From NCBI GenBank assembly GCA_038881635.1, contig JAVZPJ010000003.1:112622-176621 (forward strand): 64,000 nucleotides of DNA. Reading direction: 5' to 3'. The first letter of the stretch is position 1. Every line of letters starts with the position of its first letter. Below, one piece after another: positions 38,135-47,601 of the stretch. This DNA comes from Sulfolobales archaeon (GTDB lineage Archaea > Thermoproteota > Thermoprotei_A > Sulfolobales > AG1). The notes beneath the pieces were generated by a model, which ran no database searches, was not told the origin of the DNA, and saw only the letters and a program-made list of their open reading frames with translations. The translations under genes were made by a program, and so were the position numbers.

Positions 38135-39337
38135 ATGGGTTCTATGGGGAGGGTCAAGACAGCTCTTATAGGGAATCACGCCGTAGCTTATGCTGTTAAG
38201 ATGGCACGTGTTAAGTTTATCGCAGCATATCCTATAACTCCGCAGACTATAATAGTTGAGAAGCTAGCTGAGATGGTTGAAAAAGGAGAACTCGAAGCAG
38301 AGTTTGTTAATGTTGAGTCAGAATTCGCAGCCTTGAGCGCTACAATGGGTGCTGCAATGGCTGGTGCTAGAGCTTTTACAGCTACATCCTCTCATGGGCT
38401 TCTCTATATGTATGAAATGATATGGTGGGCTGCGGGTGCTAGGGTTCCATTTGTTATGGCTGTAGCCAATAGAGCCATAGGACCTCCATGGAATATTCAT
38501 ACTGATCATAATGATATACTTACAATGAGAGATAGTGGCTGGATTATATCTATGGCTGAGAATGTTCAGGAGACATTCGATCTCATAATACAATCATATA
38601 GAATAGCTGAGGATCAGAGAGTACTTCTGCCAGTAGCCGTAGGATTAGAAGGCTTTATACTCAGTCACACAGCAGAATACATAGAGCTACCAGATCAATG
38701 GGATGTAGATTCGTTCCTACCCTCCAGAGATCCTGACAAGCCTTATAGGTTTAAAGCTGGGGAAAGATACACTGTAGGAGGTCTCGGCAGTGATGAGAAC
38801 TATATGATGCTCAAGATCGCCGCTGAAAAAGCTATGATAAACGCGGAACAAGTCATCAACGAGGTTGACAGAGATTTTGGAAAGATATTCGGTAGAGAGT
38901 ATGGAGGTCTTGTAGAGAGGTATAAAGTTGATGATGCTAAGTATCTCGTCATATCCACCGGAAGCTGGAGTGGAACTATAAAACAAGCGGTAGATATATT
39001 AAGAGATGAAGGGTATCCAGTAGGGCTTCTAAGACTAAGATTTATAAGACCGTTTCCTTCTATGGATATTTCTAAAAATATATCAGGAGTTAGAGGTGTA
39101 ATAGTATTTGATCGAGATATATCACTGGGTAGAGGTGGGATAATTGCTTCAGAGACTCAACCATATGTAGGTGAGAGCTCCTCGTTCTGGGGTGTTGTTG
39201 CAGGCTTAGGAGGTGTTGATGTGTCATCAAGAGAATTTGCCGATGTTATAAAAATGTTCATATCCGAGCATGAGTCTAATGGATTCTCCAGAAGAGATCT
39301 ATTGTTCTACATGAATGGAGAGGTGTTCGAGTTATGA
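38135..39337 (+). CDS. porA: 2-oxoacid:ferredoxin oxidoreductase alpha subunit
   Basis: A 400-residue chain. AAYPITPQTIIVEKLAEM, the EFVNVESEFAALSATMGA segment and ATSSHGLLYMYEMIWWAAG are alpha-subunit motifs. The domain III part ends with the RPFPS region (LRLRFIRPFPS). GGAGG lies nine bases upstream. Two bases separate it from porD, and the start of porB overlaps its end. Confidence 0.95.
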   Translation: MGSMGRVKTALIGNHAVAYAVKMARVKFIAAYPITPQTIIVEKLAEMVEKGELEAEFVNVESEFAALSATMGAAMAGARAFTATSSHGLLYMYEMIWWAAGARVPFVMAVANRAIGPPWNIHTDHNDILTMRDSGWIISMAENVQETFDLIIQSYRIAEDQRVLLPVAVGLEGFILSHTAEYIELPDQWDVDSFLPSRDPDKPYRFKAGERYTVGGLGSDENYMMLKIAAEKAMINAEQVINEVDRDFGKIFGREYGGLVERYKVDDAKYLVISTGSWSGTIKQAVDILRDEGYPVGLLRLRFIRPFPSMDISKNISGVRGVIVFDRDISLGRGGIIASETQPYVGESSSFWGVVAGLGGVDVSSREFADVIKMFISEHESNGFSRRDLLFYMNGEVFEL

Positions 39338-40245
39338 GTGTTAAAGTTAGATTGGATCAGATTCCGAAAGAAAAGTACTCTCTACCAGGAAATGCCGCAT
39401 GCCCCGGATGTCCTCATATGATAGGACTCAAGATAGTTGGCAAAGCTTTTAGAGGAGAGGCTACGCTAGTTATACCTGCTGGATGTAGCTCTATAGTGCC
39501 CGGCTATCATCCTTACACATCTCTAGATATGAGGGTTATTCATGTGCCTTTTGCTTCGGCGCCTGCTGTGGCTACCGGGATCTCTAGAGCTCTAAAGATC
39601 AGAGGAGAAGATATAGGACCTGTGATCGTGTGGGCCGGTGATGGAGCTACTTTTGATATAGGCTTTGCAACACTTTCTGGTTCTGCTGTCAGGAATGAAG
39701 ATATAATATACATAGTATCAGATAACGAAGCCTACATGAATACAGGAGTTCAGGCGAGCGGTTCAACAATGTATGGAGCTAGAACCACTACAACACCTAT
39801 TCTGGGTAAGAAAGATAGAAGAAAGGAGATCGACCTGATAATGCTTATGCATAAAATACCTTATGTAGCTACAGCAAGTATAGCATATCCTCTAGACTTC
39901 TATGAAAAACTCTTGAAAGCTTCAAAGATCAAAGGATTTAGATTCATTCACCTCTTCTCCCCATGCCCTCCTGGATGGAGGTTTGATGATAGCAAAACTG
40001 TCGAGATAGCTAGACTCGCTGTAGAGACTGGTGCATGGATCCTGTTTGAATACGCCGAGGGAAAGCTTACGATAAGTCCTCCCAGCAGAATTTACGCTGA
40101 TAAATCTAAGAGAAAGCCTTTACGAGAGTATCTAGAGCTTCAAGGAAGATTCAAAGGCATATCAGAAGAGGATCTGAAGATAATTGAAGAAATGATTGAT
40201 GAGAATTGGAGAGTTCTAGAAACATTATCAAAGATCTATTCTTAG
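39334..40245 (+). CDS. porB: 2-oxoacid:ferredoxin oxidoreductase beta subunit
   Basis: A 303-residue TPP-binding chain. CPGCPHM near residue 23 binds a cluster, and GDGATFDIGFATLSGSAVRNED with YIVSDNEAYMNTGVQASGSTM forms the TPP-Mg site. The sequence TTPILGKK and HLFSPCPPGWRF are typical of pyruvate-type enzymes. It closes the porGDAB operon. Confidence 0.95.
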   Translation: MSVKVRLDQIPKEKYSLPGNAACPGCPHMIGLKIVGKAFRGEATLVIPAGCSSIVPGYHPYTSLDMRVIHVPFASAPAVATGISRALKIRGEDIGPVIVWAGDGATFDIGFATLSGSAVRNEDIIYIVSDNEAYMNTGVQASGSTMYGARTTTTPILGKKDRRKEIDLIMLMHKIPYVATASIAYPLDFYEKLLKASKIKGFRFIHLFSPCPPGWRFDDSKTVEIARLAVETGAWILFEYAEGKLTISPPSRIYADKSKRKPLREYLELQGRFKGISEEDLKIIEEMIDENWRVLETLSKIYS

Positions 40246-40252
40246 ATATATG

Positions 40253-40309
40253 GTGGAAAAAGATCTTTTCTAGCACGTAAACGCGGTTATCACCAAATGA
40301 TTTTTCCAC
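40253..40309 (+). repeat. Inverted repeat after porB
   Basis: GTGGAAAAA (40253-40261) and TTTTTCCAC (40301-40309) pair perfectly over nine bases around a 39-base loop. It lies eight bases past the porB stop. It may be a 3' processing or termination structure. The rest of the gap to 40472 shows no gene. Confidence 0.4.
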
Positions 40310-40472
40310 AAACAACCCCACTAAATCTTGGCGAGATGTAGGGGAGGATATGAGTTTTAGTTCTCGTAGAGATCAGTGTAAGAGCTTACTTCTAAAATCT
40401 CTTCGGATCTTCTTGGGTTAAATTCAAATAGTTCTCCTGAAAAACCTTTAATAAGGGAATGGTTTAACAAGG

Positions 40473-42521
40473 ATGAAGAGAGGATCTTCTAACGAGTCTA
40501 GTATAGAAAATATATATAGGAAGCCTCGTATAGTGATCATAGCCGAGAAACCTAAAGCAGCTTATAAAATAGCTCAGGCTCTAGGTCCTGCAAGAAGAAT
40601 TTTAATTGAAGGTGTTCCTATATATGTTATCCCTAAGGATCATAATAATATCATCGTAGTTCCTTCAGCAGGACATCTCTTTACCCTAACAACTTCCTCG
40701 AAAGGGTATCCTGTCTATGATTACAAGTGGGTTCCGAGACATCTTGTGGAGAAAGGTTATGAGCATATTGCGAGATATCATAGAGTCTTACCGAAAATAC
40801 TGAGAGATGCTTCTCTCTATGTGAATGCATGTGATTATGATGTTGAAGGTTCGGTAATAGGTTATATGATTATAAAGAATTGGGGTGATCTTTCGAGAGC
40901 TAGAAGAATGAAATTCTCTACACTAACTCGAGAAGATATACTAAGAAGTTTTCAAAATCTAGACCAGCTTGATATAAACATGGTGGAAGCAGGTCTCGCA
41001 AGGCATGAGCTAGACTGGATCTGGGGTATTAATATATCTAGAGCTCTTACTGATCTCTATCAGAGAAGAGGATTGAAAAGAGTTCTAAGTGCTGGAAGAG
41101 TTCAAACACCTACGCTCAACGAGGTTTTAAATAGGTTTATAGAGAGGGAGGTATTCGTGCCAGAACCTCTCTACAGGATAAATATTAAAGCCTTGTATAG
41201 GGGGAGTATCGTAGAATTTCAAGATATTGAAGAACCTTTCAGAGTGAAAGTTGATGCCGAAAAGTTCAGAACTGAAGCTCTTAAGAAGGGTTTTATAGAT
41301 ATAGTTGAGAGTAGCGAGCAGGAGCTGAGATACCAGCCTCCACATCCCTTTAATCTAGGAGATCTTCAGGCTGAAGCGTATGAGATCTATAGAATTACTC
41401 CTCAGGAGACTCTTAGAATACTTGAAGATCTATATCTTGAGGGTTTGATAAGTTATCCTAGAACTAATAGCCAGAAGCTTCCTGAAAACCTGGATCATAA
41501 GGAGATCTTGAGAGGTTTACTAAGGATCTCTGAGTATAGAAGATATGCTGAGAAACTCATTAAAAGAGGCAGTCTAAAGCCTAATAATGGTGTTAAAGAG
41601 GATCTGGCTCATCCAGCTATATATCCTACCGGAGATATACCCAGAAGATCTTTGAAGGATAAACATTATAAGTTATATGATCTGATAGTGAGAAGATATA
41701 TGGCTACTCTAAGTGATGACGCTCTAGTGAAAGAGATCATATTAAAGGGTTGTGTAGCTGGTAGATGTTTCAGAGCTAGTGGCAGAAGCTTGGAGTTTGT
41801 CGGCTGGCTCGAGATATATCACTTCTATAAGATCGAGGAGAGAAGGATCCCATATATTGAGAGAGGATCTTCAATACCTCTTTCAGAAGTTAAGATAGTG
41901 AAAAGCTATACAAGACCGCCAAAGCTTTATAACAGAGCTTCTCTGCTTAGATGGATGGAGAAAGAGAATATAGGAACAGAATCCACTAGAGCAGAGATTA
42001 TAGAGACATTATTTAGAAGAAAATATGTATTTGGCAGAGAGCTTAAGATATCTGAACTAGGTATTGAGGTCGTTGAGATTATAGAGAGATTCTTCCCAGA
42101 ACTGCTATCGGTAGAACTTACGAGAGAGTTTGAAAAACAACTTGATAGCATAATATTAGGTAAAAGAAAACGTTCTGAAGTAGTTGAGGAAGCTGTAAAA
42201 ACTATTGATAAGCTTATCGGAAGATTTAAGAATGAGATTAACAATACCTCTATCTCCTCGGATTCTGGAAGTAGATGTGTTATATGTAATATTCCAAGAG
42301 ATCCTTCTAGTGAGATAGGTTTCTGTAAGATCCATGAAAAAGCTTATAGGAATCTGATCAGATCCTACTCTAGCTGGGCTGAGGATGGATACACATGGCA
42401 TGAGTATCTAGAGAAGATCAGTAGAAGCAAGATCTCTGGAGGTTTTGTGAAAGATGTAGTGAGATATATAGAAACACATAAGATCCCTGATGGGTTCTCC
42501 GTTTATGATAGAAAGAATTAG
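40473..42521 (+). CDS. topA: DNA topoisomerase I, type IA
   Basis: A 682-residue enzyme. The TOPRIM part has IIAEKPKAAYKIAQALG, with the DYDVEG acidic site (NACDYDVEGSVIG). The catalytic tyrosine is in EGLISYPRTNSQ, and GRVQTPTL is conserved. The C-terminus has a C-x2-C-x11-C-x2-H zinc element (CVICNIP then FCKIH) followed by a helical SW-rich tail. It relaxes negative supercoils or decatenates. The next gene overlaps its end by 32 bases. Confidence 0.93.
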   Translation: MKRGSSNESSIENIYRKPRIVIIAEKPKAAYKIAQALGPARRILIEGVPIYVIPKDHNNIIVVPSAGHLFTLTTSSKGYPVYDYKWVPRHLVEKGYEHIARYHRVLPKILRDASLYVNACDYDVEGSVIGYMIIKNWGDLSRARRMKFSTLTREDILRSFQNLDQLDINMVEAGLARHELDWIWGINISRALTDLYQRRGLKRVLSAGRVQTPTLNEVLNRFIEREVFVPEPLYRINIKALYRGSIVEFQDIEEPFRVKVDAEKFRTEALKKGFIDIVESSEQELRYQPPHPFNLGDLQAEAYEIYRITPQETLRILEDLYLEGLISYPRTNSQKLPENLDHKEILRGLLRISEYRRYAEKLIKRGSLKPNNGVKEDLAHPAIYPTGDIPRRSLKDKHYKLYDLIVRRYMATLSDDALVKEIILKGCVAGRCFRASGRSLEFVGWLEIYHFYKIEERRIPYIERGSSIPLSEVKIVKSYTRPPKLYNRASLLRWMEKENIGTESTRAEIIETLFRRKYVFGRELKISELGIEVVEIIERFFPELLSVELTREFEKQLDSIILGKRKRSEVVEEAVKTIDKLIGRFKNEINNTSISSDSGSRCVICNIPRDPSSEIGFCKIHEKAYRNLIRSYSSWAEDGYTWHEYLEKISRSKISGGFVKDVVRYIETHKIPDGFSVYDRKN

Positions 42522-44190
42522 ATCTCTAGAACTTATTCTATCTATCCTTCTAGTCATATTATTTTCAACCTTATTCTACGTGGTAGGAAGAGCAGGTTTA
42601 CCTGATCTAGGGTTTTATCCCACTCTTTACATAGCATTAATACTGTTAAGCCTTCTGATACTCCTTCTGATCGTGTTAGCTCCTATCGATATCATCCTTG
42701 TAAGTACTCCAGCTATGGCCATAGCTCTATGGATTCTCAACCTAAGAGTTTTATCAAGATCTTTAATGTTTGTAGATCCGTTAAGCATGATTCTTTTAAT
42801 AGGTATTATAACACCATTTCTCTATAGACTTAGGAGGATAGTTAAACCTCCTCTTCTTCTAGCTTCATCTGATATTCTTCGTGGTATATCAAGATATTAT
42901 AGAGCTTGCTATGAGAGGGTTCTGCTAGATCTAGGTTTGATCTTTATTATAATAGCATTATCTGCTATGATTTTTAAAGGTTATTATGATACAATACTTC
43001 GTGTTTATAGCGGTCTTCACATCTATCTACCTGGTGTAGTATTATCATCAATACTTCTCTCAAGTATTAGAAGGAGATATCTACTCCCACTCTCTCTACT
43101 CTCATGGATTGGCATGCCTTTATCATACTACCTCTTTCTGTATAAGAGTTTCTATCTAGAGAGAGAAGCACTGCCTATCACGCCTTCGAGTACTGGGATA
43201 AGTGTTCTAAGTGTTGAGGGGGTTGTGACTGCTAAGGGTTCTAAGTATTATATAGAGCTGAGCACTTTAAGATCTCCACATATAATAATCCTAGGATCCA
43301 CGGGATCTGGAAAGACTTTGCTAGGTAAGAGAATAGGATTGAGCGCGTTTAGAAATGATCTGAAAGTATTTATATTAGATCTTCATGGAGAGTATCAGGA
43401 TCTAGGATTTAAAGTAGTTAAACTCGAAGAGATAGTACAAGGAATTCTAAAAGATATATTCAGTAGAAGAGAATCTATTGATGATTTTATAGATTTTATG
43501 AGAACTATCTTCAGGTTAGGACCTATACAAGTTTCAGTTTTATCTGAAGTTCTTGAAGAATATATACGGTTAGAAAGCGATCCTACAAATCTTATCCCAT
43601 ATATAGAGAAAAGACTTTCCGAAGCAGGAGATACAGAGAGAGAGCGTATCATAAGAAGCCTTCTACCATACTTAAAGATAATCTTCGAAAGTATACCTCG
43701 AAATGTTCCCAGGAGAGAACTTGATATAAATCAATCTGTTGTGATCGATCTAGAGAGTATTAGAAACAATTCTTATCTGCTTGAGATATACTCCTATTAT
43801 CTCATAAGATATATCTGGAACCTAGTAAGGTTGAAAGGTTTCAGCGACAGAGTTAAATATATAATGATCATAGATGAAGCTCACAACATTCTTAAAGGAA
43901 GATCCTATGAAGTTGTAGAACAAATATTCAGAGAATCAAGAAAATACGGGTTTGGAGTGATTATACTTTCTCAACAGATAGACGAGAGAATATTAAATCT
44001 TATGAATAACGCGGGAGTGTTAGAGATCCTTAAGACTGTAGATCCTAAGATCTTAGAATTACTTAGAAATCTACTGCCAGAGCCTACAGATCTTATGGAT
44101 GAGATTAAAAAACTTAGAGAACTAGAATTCATATCAATAGAACTTGGCGGTGAGAGAAGAAGCGTGAGAGGAAAGATTTTACTAGAGTAG
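42490..44190 (+). CDS. Membrane-anchored HerA/VirB4-type ATPase (CedB-like candidate)
   Basis: A 566-residue protein. The first 220 residues hold about seven hydrophobic helices (near 13-33, 42-63, 66-86, 98-112, 147-163, 176-192, 198-218). The rest is a HerA-class ATPase: Walker A GSTGSGKT near 269-276, IFILDLHGEYQD-like VFILDLHGEYQD, Walker B MIIDEAHNI, and sensor IILSQQID. Such membrane pumps move DNA; CedB of the crenarchaeal DNA import system is one example, but CedB usually has fewer helices. Start may be ATG 42490 or 42505. It is translationally coupled to topA. Confidence 0.8.
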   Translation: MGSPFMIERIRSLELILSILLVILFSTLFYVVGRAGLPDLGFYPTLYIALILLSLLILLLIVLAPIDIILVSTPAMAIALWILNLRVLSRSLMFVDPLSMILLIGIITPFLYRLRRIVKPPLLLASSDILRGISRYYRACYERVLLDLGLIFIIIALSAMIFKGYYDTILRVYSGLHIYLPGVVLSSILLSSIRRRYLLPLSLLSWIGMPLSYYLFLYKSFYLEREALPITPSSTGISVLSVEGVVTAKGSKYYIELSTLRSPHIIILGSTGSGKTLLGKRIGLSAFRNDLKVFILDLHGEYQDLGFKVVKLEEIVQGILKDIFSRRESIDDFIDFMRTIFRLGPIQVSVLSEVLEEYIRLESDPTNLIPYIEKRLSEAGDTERERIIRSLLPYLKIIFESIPRNVPRRELDINQSVVIDLESIRNNSYLLEIYSYYLIRYIWNLVRLKGFSDRVKYIMIIDEAHNILKGRSYEVVEQIFRESRKYGFGVIILSQQIDERILNLMNNAGVLEILKTVDPKILELLRNLLPEPTDLMDEIKKLRELEFISIELGGERRSVRGKILLE

Positions 44191-44191
44191 A

Positions 44192-44330
44192 GGTTCAGCT
44201 ATGATGCAGATTTATAGTTGATTTTATAGCCTCACCCCTGCTCCCCCATACCCTCTCAAATTTTCATCGGGCTTGGAGGCGTCCAGAGCACCTCTAAACC
44301 CTTGCATCATGGTGATAGCTTTTTGTCGAA
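44192..44330 (-). pseudogene. TnpB tail and right end (relic C)
   Basis: Minus-strand translation gives GFRGALDASKPDENLRGYGGAGVRL and a stop, a TnpB C-terminal tail. The following 79 bases (44192-44270) differ from relic A at about six positions, including the terminus AGCTGAACC. The element ends one base after the HerA-type gene. No zinc ribbon remains. The remaining bases to 44379 show no gene. Confidence 0.65.
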
Positions 44331-44379
44331 TGTTTGGTCTTCTTCACCTTATTCTTAAGATTGTTTAGGTTTTCGAGAG

Positions 44380-46068
44380 CTAACTCTCTCTAGAGTAGAG
44401 AAAAGCTAGAAGCATATCCAGATCTATTGATGAAACAGCTGCAGGATATCTTATTTTTAATCTCTCGAGAATTTCCGGATCAACTTCTCCTAAGACTCCT
44501 ATCTCAAAACCCTCTAAAGATATAACACCTCTTCTGCCTTCTATCAGAAGACCTAGGTCTTTAGATATTAGAAGATTCCTACTCTCTCTAGAGATCTTAG
44601 GCTTCAGACCTAGATATCTCAGCAATGATACTACCACCGAATGTATATCCTCGAAGCTTATCTCATGATCCATTACAGCTATCGAGATCCCCAGTCTTGT
44701 TCTCACACCTGTATAACTCTGAGGATCTCTTACAACAAATTCGTTTATCTCATAGATCTTTATAGGCTTGCTTTCATTTTGTACATACGAGAGTATAGTT
44801 AGCATAGAAGGTATCATAGAAGATCTTACTACTGAAAACTCTCTAGACACAGGATTAGATACTTCAATATAATCACTCAACCCAATGAGATCATAGAGAT
44901 CTTTAGAACCTAGTATGTACCCCATAACCTCTGTAAAACCGAGACCTGTCATTATATCTCTAATTCTTCTAATCAGAAGACTTTCCCTTCTCAGAGATCC
45001 TCTGCCAAAGCTATGAATATACTCAGGCTCTATGTTCTCAAGCCCGTGGGATAACAATATTTCTTCAACAAGATCTATCTTATGCAGTATGTCGGCTCTA
45101 TAAGATGGTATTGTAACTAAGAAGAGATCATCTGATAGAACCTCTACATTAAATCTAGCCTTGAGAAGCTCTCTCACAATCTCGCTACTACTTAGTTTGA
45201 GTCCTGTGACATGTTCTATATATTCTCTCTCGAGCTTCATGGATTCAAGAACTCCTCTAGGATAATATCCTCCACCCCATTCTGAGGAGATGTAGATCCT
45301 TCCAATATATCTTCTTCTACTATTCTCAGCAAGTGTTGTGGTTAATATCTCTAGGATCTTCTCTACAATTGCTAGATCTGTTCCCGTAACATCGATCAGA
45401 AGATCTCTAGTATCAGGCTCTAATCTTGTTATATCGGAATTTATAACAGGTGGAAGACTTATGATCTCATCTCCACATATTATGGCGGGATGCATACCAT
45501 TTCTAAGAGCAATACCACCATAGCTTCTCCCCTGATCAGTTTCTTTGAGAACCTCCTCCACGCTCATGCTCCTATCTATATGAAGAGGCTTCATAGGAGT
45601 CTCTAGAGATACATACCTATAGACACAATCTCCTGAAGGGAGTTTCGAGAGATCATGAATTCCTATTGCAGCCTTCCATCTATTTCTTCCAAGTGTTGTA
45701 TGGAGCTTCTCCTGGAATTGTATAAGCTCTCTTAAGAACTCCTCTCCAGGTTCTAGATCTCTTACCACAGCCATTAATATGAAAGGTCTTGAATCAACTC
45801 TCTCCACACGGAGCCTTACAGATTCATATGATTCATATGAGTATCTCGGGATTCCCAGCTCCATCTCTAGAATGCCTTTTAAAGCTCTTACGATTCCTTC
45901 AGAGATCAGCAGATCCGGTCTATCACTGTTTATCTCGACGTTAACATAACCATCCTCTATACTGCTTTCGCTCTTCAGTCTCAGAAGATATTTCTCAAGA
46001 TCTTTAAGCTCTAGTCTTCTACCAAGTAAATTTTCTATTCTCTCAATAGAAAGCTTTACCACTGGCAA
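44380..46068 (-). CDS. pheT: Phenylalanyl-tRNA synthetase beta subunit
   Basis: A 562-residue chain of the archaeal PheT form. VNSDRPD-like EINSDRPDLLISEG with GIVRALKG, the B5 domain and the C-terminal editing-like part fit PheT. It pairs with PheS to charge tRNA-Phe. Its start overlaps the pheS end by 26 bases, as in many archaea. Confidence 0.95.
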   Translation of the reverse strand: MPVVKLSIERIENLLGRRLELKDLEKYLLRLKSESSIEDGYVNVEINSDRPDLLISEGIVRALKGILEMELGIPRYSYESYESVRLRVERVDSRPFILMAVVRDLEPGEEFLRELIQFQEKLHTTLGRNRWKAAIGIHDLSKLPSGDCVYRYVSLETPMKPLHIDRSMSVEEVLKETDQGRSYGGIALRNGMHPAIICGDEIISLPPVINSDITRLEPDTRDLLIDVTGTDLAIVEKILEILTTTLAENSRRRYIGRIYISSEWGGGYYPRGVLESMKLEREYIEHVTGLKLSSSEIVRELLKARFNVEVLSDDLFLVTIPSYRADILHKIDLVEEILLSHGLENIEPEYIHSFGRGSLRRESLLIRRIRDIMTGLGFTEVMGYILGSKDLYDLIGLSDYIEVSNPVSREFSVVRSSMIPSMLTILSYVQNESKPIKIYEINEFVVRDPQSYTGVRTRLGISIAVMDHEISFEDIHSVVVSLLRYLGLKPKISRESRNLLISKDLGLLIEGRRGVISLEGFEIGVLGEVDPEILERLKIRYPAAVSSIDLDMLLAFLYSRES

Positions 46069-47566
46069 TCTTAAACCCTCTTAATCTCTCCAGAGAATAT
46101 GAATATAGATCTCTTATATCACTGATCTCAAAGTAAGCCATGGCAAGTCTATCTATACCAAACCCCCATGCACCAACATTATACCTAACCCCAGCTATTC
46201 TAAGAACCTCAGGTCTGAAGAGACCTGCCCCGAAAACCTCTACATACCCTAGTCCTTTTATCCTCACATAACCCTCTAAGCTTGGTTCCGTGAATGGAAA
46301 ATACCCCGGCTTGAACAAAGGTTTTCCAAGACCGAGACTCTCTGAGATCTGTGTGAGAACACCCATGAGTTTCCTCAGATTCATGTCTTTCTCCATTATA
46401 ATCCCATCCATCTGATAGAACTCTGGAAGATGCTTAGCATCTATAACATCTCTCCTAAAAACCTTTCCAATAATGAAAACCCTCTGAGGAGGCTCTCTAT
46501 GTTCCGATAGATATTTTATAGTAGCTGCTGTAGTCTGACTTCTGAGAACAAGTCTTCTGCTCTTCTCAATATCAAAAACATATCTCCAACCCTTAGAACC
46601 TGTGTCCAATCCTGTCTCATGAACTCCTCTAATTATCTCTAAGATCTCTCTGTATGGGGAGAGATCTGATGGCTTAAGATCTAGTATTAGAGAATCATGT
46701 ATCTCTCTAGCAGGATGATCTTGTGCTTGAAATAATGCATCGAAGTTCCAGAGTTCTGGTACTATTATCTCATCTCTTATCTCGCTGAAACCTAGAGCTA
46801 TCATTATATCTTTGATCTCTTCGAGAAAATCCCTATAAAAATGTTTGATCCCGGGATCTACTCTAGGAGGCTCTGCCTCAATATTATACTCTTTCAGAAT
46901 ATAATTCCTCCAAGAACCTGTTGATATAAGCTCTGATGTAAGTCTAGAGATAGCAGGTCTTCTAGAAATTCCCTGAAGAACTTGAAGACTTTTTTCTGTT
47001 AATTTAAGCATTATGTCTTCGTATTCCATGACCTCTATAAGACCTCTTCTAACAAGCTCGCTGAGAAGATCTCGGTCAATATTCAGGGAATCTAGATCAA
47101 TACCTTCAGAAGCTCTAGCAAGAAGCTCTCTAGATCTCTCCATAGAACCTCTTACAATTAGAATGATCTCTTCATTTCTTACTTCTATCCATCCTTTCTT
47201 CTTCGCAAAACCTATTGCTATAGATGTAGTATCATCTCCAAGAGATCTTCTCACATCTTCTATGCTAGCTCTACCACCTCTACTAGCTAGATATTCTACT
47301 AATCTCTCTTCTGGAAATGCTCTCAAGCTCTCCATACCTCTCTTAGTAGTTCTAATAATTCTCCTCTTCTTCCTCTCAACAGAGATAAAACCTTTAGATC
47401 TTAGAAGCTCTGAGAGAGATGCTATGCTGCTAGTACTCAGCCTGTATTTATCAAGGAGATCTTGGTGGTAGAGAGCTAGCTCTCTTAGAGAAATCTCTCT
47501 ACCTACATCTCTTAGAAGCAGTAGAACTCTTAACTCTCCATCGCTAAGATACTCTGCAGAAAAATA
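46043..47566 (-). CDS. pheS: Phenylalanyl-tRNA synthetase alpha subunit, start unresolved
   Basis: About 507 residues. The catalytic core has HPAREIHDSLIL, TGSKGWRYVFD, RSQTTAATIKYL and EFYQMDG, and the C-terminal VGAWGFGIDRLAM. An ATG at 47335 gives 430 residues, but the frame stays open upstream and reads LSDGELRVLLLLRD, then LSELLRSKGFISVERKK, a winged-helix N-domain of archaeal PheS. This region holds no ATG, GTG or TTG before a TAG at 47567-47569. GGAGGTG lies just beyond. The given 5' coordinate is the limit of the frame. Confidence 0.88.
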   Translation of the reverse strand, partial: YFSAEYLSDGELRVLLLLRDVGREISLRELALYHQDLLDKYRLSTSSIASLSELLRSKGFISVERKKRRIIRTTKRGMESLRAFPEERLVEYLASRGGRASIEDVRRSLGDDTTSIAIGFAKKKGWIEVRNEEIILIVRGSMERSRELLARASEGIDLDSLNIDRDLLSELVRRGLIEVMEYEDIMLKLTEKSLQVLQGISRRPAISRLTSELISTGSWRNYILKEYNIEAEPPRVDPGIKHFYRDFLEEIKDIMIALGFSEIRDEIIVPELWNFDALFQAQDHPAREIHDSLILDLKPSDLSPYREILEIIRGVHETGLDTGSKGWRYVFDIEKSRRLVLRSQTTAATIKYLSEHREPPQRVFIIGKVFRRDVIDAKHLPEFYQMDGIIMEKDMNLRKLMGVLTQISESLGLGKPLFKPGYFPFTEPSLEGYVRIKGLGYVEVFGAGLFRPEVLRIAGVRYNVGAWGFGIDRLAMAYFEISDIRDLYSYSLERLRGFKIASGKAFY

Positions 47567-47601
47567 CTAACACCTCCTCTCATCCAACGATCTTAAGATG
47601 A

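Noticed and set aside
47013..47471. Plus-strand open frame of 152 codons across pheS
   Set aside because: Lies antisense to the PheS N-terminal region, which has a recognisable winged helix.
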